A program made the translations under genes and the position numbers. Below are positions 56,386-64,000 of a stretch of DNA of 64,000 nt, in pieces. Every line of letters begins with the position of its first letter. Position 1 is the stretch's first letter. The stretch comes from Annona cherimola (taxonomy: Eukaryota; Streptophyta; Magnoliopsida; Magnoliales; Annonaceae): assembly GCA_030490835.1 (NCBI GenBank), contig CM059972.1, positions 20,678,161 through 20,742,160 of the forward strand, written 5' to 3'. The notes under the pieces are model-generated. The model was not told where the DNA came from and made no database searches. It saw nothing but the letters and a program-made list of their open reading frames with translations.

Positions 56386-58600
56386 ACAGTATTATTATGA
56401 TTTTGAAAATCTTGGTGCAGGTATATTTGTAATCTTAAAACTTAATGTTTTTTTAAAAAATATTTGGAATCCAATTATAATATGGCTACTTCACAATTAA
56501 CGTCAAACTATGTAAGTATATTTATAATTTTTAAAACTGATAAAGGGTTGCAAGGATGGTCAAACTATGCAAGCATATCTTTACTTTTCCCGTTTGCTCC
56601 AACAACATATTATAATTAATTTTTATCAGATATAATTTAATATCAATTGTTGCAGAAATATCCATACTAAATTAGTGAATTAAGCAAAATAAAAAATAAA
56701 AAATAAAAAATTAGTAACTTAGGATAAAATAAATAAGGAAATAAGGGAATTTGAGCACCATTAATGTGCATCTCCGAGGTAGAAAATGCATCTATGTCCG
56801 TGGAGATGGGTGATGACAGAGGTCACATATTTTCTTGTTGCTGGTCTGGGTAGGAATTGATATAGAGGATGGAAGCCGGAGCAAGGGTTGTTAGCAGCAA
56901 CTCAATTTTCTTCCGGATTTCATGGATGGGAGCAATTTGGGAAATAAGAAAATTTTGACGCTGCCTAACTATAAGATTCTAATGGCTTGGGCACAGTAGG
57001 AAGTTAGTGGTAACTGGTAAATGTTATCCGTACTTAATAAAACCAAGTGGGATATGTTAGAAATTAAGGATAAAAATTATAATATAAGATGAATTTCTCT
57101 ATTCTCTCGTAAATAACTAAAAGATTAAACACATAGAACACAAACTTATATAAAAAATACTTCTAATCAAGAAGAAAAAACTAAAAGAAGAATACAAATT
57201 TGCTATGATAAATGAATTACAAAGTACAAAAAGAACTCACAATTATTCTTTAAATATATACTTCGCGTACATCCCAAATATGACACTAGGACAATCTTTC
57301 TTGCGCACCTTATTAAGACATGTTAAGAATTACATCAGAATATCTAATAGCATCTCTAACTGATGCTATTATATAAGGCTTTGTTTGGCTGCGTGTTAGG
57401 GGAACAAAAAGCCCGATTATGTAATGGACGAGGTGTTGGGCTAACTTTATATTTGCAATTAAAAATTAGAAGATAAAAGTAGATTCTCATGTTTACGAGA
57501 AGCTAAATTTAACAACTTTTCGCAAATGATTGTTAAGTTCAACGCTGGTAAGACTCTCATGAATACCTATACAAAATTGCTAAGAATTCTATGCATTTAT
57601 CTCGTACACGTACAGGTGAACTATCATTCAAATAACCAATTCACAACATATAAGACATAAGCCTGGGCGTTAACCCATTATTTGTTTTCTTTTCTTACAA
57701 TTTTTAGATTTTATTTTTTTTTTATCATTTTTTTTTTACATTTTTTTAGACAATTATTCTATTTTTTAATTATTTTTAGACGATCACATATGACATATAG
57801 AAATAGCCTATGTCTTTTGACTTTTATTTTCTTTACTTTTTATCATAAGCCATTGTACCATATCATTTTATATAATTTTAAAAACTTATACATTATAAAA
57901 TTTTCATCTAAAAGTTTTATCACTTCCCAAACGTATCATTAATTTTTGCTATCTCTTGATTTCCAAATTATTATAATAATTCTGAGGTGGACCCAAGTAG
58001 CGGGCCACAGCCTCTGGTAAACAGCAAAGGACAGTTGGACAAGAGCCGAATGTTACGGACTGATCGCTTGGATCGGTGAAAGCAGGCGTGCGTGCATTAG
58101 AATCATGTCCTCGAGAATGGGTTGGTTAAACTGTGCCAGCTTTGTAAATTCAATCTGTAGGAATGTATAAACAGCAAGACTAATTGTAATCGGTTTGGTT
58201 ATTTTCTTGTAACCGTGGCCGACATTCCATTCCACCACTGGGATCCTGTTATCTCCTCGAGAAGAATCACGTTGGGCTCTTTGTTAAGGTCCTCGTGAAT
58301 AATAATATCCATCGATTCTTTCAGAGTTATTTCAAAGGATGTAATATCTTAATGAAATTTTATCTAGTTGAGAATGAAATGATGTATATTGAGAATGAAA
58401 AAATTGTACTTAAGAATTAAAAAAAACCGTTGAGAAGTTATCTAAAAAATGAGGATATAAATTTCTTGGGAGAATCTTATATCCTTTAAGACAGATTTTC
58501 TCTAGTTTCTGTCGTGGAGCAGATCCACACGAGATTCATCTAAATAATGACAAAAAATTTTGGGCTGTCTAATTCGGACTACCTGGATTACAAATTTGCG
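56386..58600. other. AT-rich intergenic stretch upstream of the CesA-type gene
   Basis: A GTTTGG-type MITE remnant (complement orientation) occupies about 57680-57945. The rest shows no gene. The last few hundred bases are presumably promoter. Confidence 0.3.
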
Positions 58601-58762
58601 TTAATTTTCAGTTGGCAAAAAATAAAAAAATAAAAAATAAGTTTGACCAGAAAGCACTTCAGCTGTCCAAAGACATATTCGACCCTTTGTTCCCAGCGCC
58701 CGACATGCAAGGCAAACCTATCATTCGTTCTTCTTCCAATGTCAACCCACCAACATCCTTAA

Positions 58763-58780
58763 ATCTCTCTCTCTCTCTCT
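58763..58780 (+). repeat. (CT)n run in the promoter/leader of the CesA-type gene
   Basis: CT repeats of about 18 bp. Pyrimidine runs of this kind are common near plant transcription starts. Confidence 0.6.
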
Positions 58781-58876
58781 CCAACTCTCTTATTCAAATC
58801 CTTTTGGGAAGAACACAGGAATACAGTAATAATAATAATAATAAAATCCTTTTGGCAAGAAAGACCGAGTCTTCTG

Positions 58877-58884
58877 CTATAAAC
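58877..58884 (+). promoter_or_regulatory. TATA box candidate of the CesA-type gene
   Basis: CTATAAAC lies 130 bp upstream of the start codon and is followed by a pyrimidine-rich leader. Confidence 0.5.
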
Positions 58885-59008
58885 CTCTATCACGCTCTCA
58901 TTTTTTTCTCTCTCATTCTTCCATTTTGCCAATTTCCACCTGTTTCTCCCTCCCAAAGGCCGCAAACGCCCGCCCACCTTCATCGGATTCTCGAATTTCA
59001 GAATCCAA

Positions 59009-62000
59009 ATGGACAAAAATGTAAGGAATATTCTATCTTTCTCTGTTTGTTTCTCTTTTTGTTTGTCCCTTCGTTCTCCTCATCTCTGATTGTGTGTTCT
59101 TTTGCAAATAATAGCGTAAAACTATAGTATTTCCCTTCCTTTCTTTATCACGTTATAAGTTTTTTTTTGGGTTTCAGTTTTGTTTTTTGCACATATTTTA
59201 ACTCAAAAACAAAATAATTACAAGTATTCCAACAATTGTTTTTTTGATTTCGGTATTCGAACAATTTTTTTTGGATGAAATGGTCTTCCAACAGTTTGAA
59301 CTTAATGAATTCAAGACAAATGATTCTTGAAAGGTTCCCCATGTATGCCAAGTCGTTAGGCTCTTATCCTAACAGCTCAAAATAATTACTACAGTAGACT
59401 CTATATATGTTATTTTATATAGATTATAAAAGCTCTTTAAGTCAAGTTGATTTTTATATCAATGCATTGCTTGGATTTAAAAGAAAATATAAAAAAGGGA
59501 AACCCAAAAAATGCAAAAGTTGCAATTGATTTCATAGGAAACAAGCCCACATATTTTTTTTTTAAAAAAGATCGTATCATATAGTATTATTGCCTATTAG
59601 TCTATCAAATAATATTATATGCATATATTAATAGATGTATTAACAATAGTATAATAATATTATGAATAAACTTGGTAAATAACATACAAATAAGATATTT
59701 TTTATATATAACATTTGCATACAAAATACATGAAGACACTTTAAAATAAGCATATTTTTTATTTTTTTAAAAGTAGATTCATTGCGTTAATAGATTAATT
59801 TTGCTTCTTTCGAAATTTACAAATTTGCACCAAAAGTAATATTCCAAATAAAAAATTTTGTTTATAAAAATATTCATTGAATGAAATAGATTAATCTGGT
59901 ACGTTTCAAAATTTGCAAAATTCTTACCATAAATATCCCTAACCTATTTTATCAAAATTAGGTGGGGCATGGTCTGAGTCTACTATTAGACTACCGTAGT
60001 TGTGTCTAGATAGTGCACATAATTTGGTCAAGAGTTTGAATCGAATTGATGATCTATCATTTATCATTAAACTTTCTTGGGGTGGTGGGGTTATGATCTA
60101 CAAGTACATATAACTTATATGATTATGATTGTGCCTAGATAATCCACATAATTTGGTAAAAAGTTGGACTCATCAAAGATTTGCTTCTGTTAGAAAATTT
60201 GATGGTGGTTATGGTGAGTTTTTTTGCAAATAAACTTCAAAAATAATAATCACAAGTATAAATTTTAAAATCTGAACAAATTTAGGCAACCATTTGAAAA
60301 TAGCCCTAAAATTAATTAAAATTTTAAAATTTTAAAATTTAAAGGCCGCAAATAACTTAGACCCATCTATGGTTGGAAGCTATTATAAGATCTCTCAAGG
60401 AATAAATTATTACAATTATTTTTTGGTCAAAGTCCTTCCCTATTTCAAGCAAATAGCATGCCTTGAAACTCCATTTTTCTTTTTCAGCCAAGCTCTGTAG
60501 AGGCAAAACAGATCCAAAGTTGCAAAGTGTGCGGGAAAGCTCACGGGTTTGATAAAAAGGGAGGAGCATGTGCCACTTGCGACAAGTGTGGGCTCCAGAT
60601 CTGTAGAACTTGTTATAAGTTCTTGTGCAATATGAACAAATTATGTCCACAATGCCACACACCCTACGAAAGGCAGGACGGTAAGCATTGTTGATTCCTT
60701 GCAGTCATTTTTTAAACATGTTTGGTGTTTCTTGTGGTTGATAATACTCTTAAGAATAATGCCATCTTTGGATGCGGTGGTGGGTTAGATTGGTATAATT
60801 GAAAACCCACTCTAAGCTCCAAGCAGTCACATTGCTAGAGAAGTATAAAAACTAGAAGACAGGATTGTGGACAGAACCAGAAATTAAATGTTCAATAAGA
60901 AAGAATTGAGCAATTTAATTGTGGGCGTTATTCATTACTAGAAGATATGCTAGGTTTCATTTTGCAGAAGCTGGTTCCAAATAATTGGTATTTCGTTTCC
61001 TGCTATGGTAAATCATCTATAAACTAACATGCTACCTGATAAAATATGACTACTAACAACGCGTTCAAGTTGGCTTATATGATGAACCATGATATTATAC
61101 CGTGGGGCTTGGAGAATTGGTTATCTATATTGGTCTCTCCGTATTAATTTCCTGGGTTTCATTCAAGGGTACCATCCCACTAGTTCCTCATTTAAGGGTA
61201 CCATACCACTTGTTCCATCCAATGGTTTAATCACTGGACATAGCTTCTTTGGTTCAATGCTTCTTCCTCATTAGGCGTGCGCATGGGTCGGGTTGGGTTC
61301 CAATTCTAACCCATTTTCATCCCAACCCAACCCAATCTAATTCTAATCCATTTTCATCCCAACCTTAGCCCAATTCATTCTAGCCCGACTCAACCTAGCC
61401 CAACATAATGTACTATGAACGCACTTTTCATCCTAATTTGACCTTATTATAAACAAATTCAAAACTTTTTCAACAAAATTGCTTAGTGCATAAACTGCAT
61501 AAACAATTCCTCAGTAGGGTGCAACTTGGTACCGGGTCGACCCGAATTTGCCTGACCCAACCTGACTTCAAAATTAGAAATGGAATTTATTTTGATAATT
61601 TTTCTAAATTAGACCAGAAAGAACTCAAAACTAATACTGGGTTTACATCAACTTGGTACAAAAATTCAAATTTCAACCCGAAACGAATGGCAACCAAACC
61701 GTAACCAAACCCAACTCGAACCCAATTCATCCTCACCCACCCAACCCACTTGAACCTAATTTGGCCAACTATAAATAAATCCAACATTATATTACAATTA
61801 TCCATTTAATTAAATTATATTTATATAAAATTTTACAAAATAAGATATTATATTATAATCACACCAAGGCTGCTCGAATAAGAAGCTACTTTACACAAGT
61901 TTTTTCATAAAACGTAAAAAAAATTAAAGACGACTAGAAATCAAAATAAAATGATTCCCCATAGACAATTGGACACATTTTCTATGTCCGATTTAGTTTG

Positions 62001-64000
62001 TTTTAATAATATTATTTTTCTCAGACATAACTCTTCTTTAACCCTTCAATAATAATTTCATCTACATTCCAATTTAAAAATGGAACCAAAACCAATCATT
62101 CCAAAATAGACGAATACTTTTATGTGCCCTTGAGCAGAAAGAATATTATTGCACTTCCTTTTTTAACCACCAAATAAAATTCTGTAAATTTTTGAAGAAA
62201 TAAAAAACTATGTATAAATCATTTATGCCTCCCCTTGCACTAATTGAAAGTGACTTATTAATGAATTTAAATTAATTTCTTTATTAATTTATTTAGTAGT
62301 TTATAAGTTAATTGATTTATTTATCAATTTTAAAACTATTTTATTTATTGGTTTATGTTTTTATAATTTATTCAGCAGTTTACTAATATATAATTTATTT
62401 ATAAGTTAATTAATTAATTAACTAAATCAATTAATAAATTAATTTCCAATCTGTGCGAGAGAAGCCTTAATGATTTAGAATTCAGTTTCCAATTTGTGCA
62501 AGACTTTACACTCTTTGTGAAAATGGAGCAAAATAATATTATTTACTCTCAAGAGCTCATAAAAGTATTGCACTCCAAAGTATACTCCAAACCTATCAAA
62601 ACTGTTATTAGATTAAATAGAAAATTTATACGAGGTTATGATAAAGGAAAACTAGAAAATTGAAGTATCAAGACAACAAAAGTCACTGATCGCAAACAAC
62701 ACCATCTACAAATTAAAGCTCTGGAGTTCCAACAGATTTTTAACTAGAAAACTTTTTTGAACAATCCTAACCGTTTTTTAATATATAAGTTTTTGAAATC
62801 ATAAATAAATTCATACAGATAAACATGGAAAATGATTTAGAATTGAAAAATTCGAATAAAAAGAAGAAACTGCATGAGGATTTACATGCACTCATATGTA
62901 TTGAATAATTATTATCAAAAAACTTTATTAGATAATTAATTATTCCATAGGATTTCATTTTAGTAGAACCATTTTTATATACGAAATCTCTTAATTTTTG
63001 CACTTTTATCGTAATTTTGATGAACCTGTGCCGTTTATTGTACATGTATATATTTATTAAGATATAAAAATCATTACGATTGAAGACTTCTTAATTGAAC
63101 CAGTATATATGAATTTCATATGCCCAATTATTTTATTAGTATTATTATTATTTAATTTTAAATATTAATCTTTATAAACATTTAGAATAAACTTCCTCTT
63201 TCATTAGTTTCTAGGAACATATATATATATTCACGATTATTGAAAATTAAATCAAGGAATTATCAAATATTAATTGTGCGTAAACAAATATATTATGAAA
63301 TTAAAATAAGAAGTTATTTCATTGCAGCTTGTGTAGTGTGTGTGCGTGTGTATATATATATACATTTTTTTGTTCTTAATAAGGCAGTTTATGTAGCTTT
63401 TGATTAAGGAAATTTTTGCTCACCAGCGTGACAGTGATGCATGCTGTCCAAGTCAAATAGCTTGCTGGGCCCAATATGCTCGGCACACGTTCTCGTCAAC
63501 GATCGCACCAAGTGGGTTAGGTTGTTTTAAACTGGGTTGACACCAAAACGACTTTTCAACCCAACTTCAACCCAATATAAAAATGGGTTGAACCCAACCC
63601 AGTTTTCTCAGCCCACTTTCAACCAAACCCAACCGTGACCCGGTTTAAATGGTTGGGTTCAACGGGTTACGGGATGAACCCAACTCATGTGCACCCCTAT
63701 TCTTCATTATTGATACTTCTACAAATCATTAGCTCATATTTTGTCTCTCGATTTAACTCATGATACTAATCTTTGAAACATCCATAAGATAAGATTATAA
63801 AATAGTCAAGGCGATTTTTACCATTTTTAGATGTCTAAAAGTAGTTTTTTTTTTAATTCTCTCTCTCTCTCTCTCTCTGTTAATTGAATTCAATACAAAG
63901 AAAAACTGGGTCTTTAGGTACCACTAGTGGATCAATTGTAGTGGTTCCTGTTTTACTTTCTGCAGGACTCATAGTTAGAAAGCTTTCAAAGCTGAGTAAA
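59009..64000 (+). CDS. 5' end of a gene encoding a CesA-type RING/zinc finger; runs off the right edge
   Basis: Exon 1 is 59009-59020 (MDKN, donor AAT|GTAAGG). Exon 2 is 60488-60680 (acceptor TTTTCAG, donor GACG|GTAAGC). A third exon may begin at 63966 after TTTCTGCAG; of the three frames only the one required by exon 2 (phase 1) stays open to the edge (LIVRKLSKLSK). Exon 2 has eight Cys spaced C-x2-C-x15-C-x2-C-x4-C-x2-C-x10-C-x2-C (Cys16, 19, 35, 38, 43, 46, 57, 60) and ends CPQCHTPYERQD, matching the zinc finger by which plant cellulose synthase subunits pair. The N-terminus before it is only 15 residues, as in secondary-wall CesA proteins. The third exon does not resemble the usual CesA continuation, so this could be a divergent CesA, another zinc-finger protein, or a broken copy. 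Zinc finger: confident; full identity: not. Confidence 0.6.
61161..61220. repeat. tandem pair of 30-bp units
   Basis: 'aagggtaccatcccactagt' and 'aagggtaccataccacttgt' follow each other within the intron. Confidence 0.7.
61272..63699. mobile_element. hAT-like non-autonomous element, 2.4 kb, with a probable nested copy
   Basis: It starts TAGGCGTGCGCATGGGTC; the complement of its right end is TAGGGGTGCACATGAGTT. The flanks TTCCTCAT (61264-61271) and TTCTTCAT (63700-63707) match at 7 of 8. A second TAGGGTGCAACTTGG terminus inside, near 61515, suggests a nested relative. Both end regions are rich in 'ccaaccc/gggttgg'. No transposase is recognised. It lies in what is probably intron 2 of the CesA-type gene. 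Two adjacent MITEs are an alternative. Confidence 0.5.
63336..63362. repeat. (GT)n/(TA)n compound microsatellite
   Basis: Short GT repeats pass directly into TA repeats. Confidence 0.7.
63860..63880. repeat. (CT)n microsatellite
   Basis: About 20 bp of CT, 85 bp before the possible third exon of the CesA-type gene. Confidence 0.7.

Noticed and set aside
60968..60985. Alternative terminal exon of the CesA-type gene after TTTTGCAG
   Set aside because: In the required phase it gives only EAGSK and a stop. It cannot be excluded, but nothing favours it over the acceptor at 63965.

Overview
This is nuclear DNA from a flowering plant. The evidence is GT-AG introns inside recognisable plant genes (a pectin acetylesterase, a DUF1685-type protein, a cellulose-synthase-type zinc finger), a very AT-rich background, and dense plant-type transposable elements: Copia LTRs, plant LINEs with an RNase H domain, tRNA-derived SINEs, hAT-like and Mutator-like MITEs. 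I cannot name the species. I see no CRISPR array, operon or prokaryotic feature.

Layout. 1-1000: possible 5' end of a minus-strand gene that leaves the left edge (weak). 2.56-4.80 kb: decayed LTR element with both LTRs and no coding core. 4.8-22.4 kb: AT-rich intergenic DNA full of foldback MITEs (one nested in another with a clear target-site duplication), a Copia pol remnant, a SINE and a tandem duplication. 22.8-27.2 kb: a complete 12-exon pectin acetylesterase gene on the plus strand, reconstructed exon by exon (407 aa). 28.2-30.5 kb: a two-exon DUF1685-type gene on the minus strand, convergent with it (242 aa). 30.7-40.5 kb: intergenic, with hAT and Mutator-like MITEs, an LTR fragment, a bare poly(T) insertion, and a 1,315-bp solo LTR with a perfect 5-bp duplication inserted in a foldback element. 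40.7-48.0 kb: two truncated, stop-ridden LINEs of one family in the same orientation. 48.0-58.6 kb: a GC-richer patch with G-boxes, then more MITEs, a SINE with a 21-bp duplication, and low-copy DNA. 58.8-64.0 kb: 5' end of a plus-strand gene whose second exon encodes a CesA-type RING/zinc finger; its second intron appears to hold a 2.4-kb hAT-like element, and the gene leaves the right edge.

The two cell-wall genes (pectin deacetylation and, probably, cellulose synthesis) are about 32 kb apart and nothing suggests joint control. Most of the window is the product of repeated transposition. No wholly new system is evident. The points most worth checking are the short-spaced hairpin MITEs (one with 61-bp arms and a single mismatch), the palindromic repeat array in the solo LTR, and the CesA-type zinc-finger gene with an unusual continuation.
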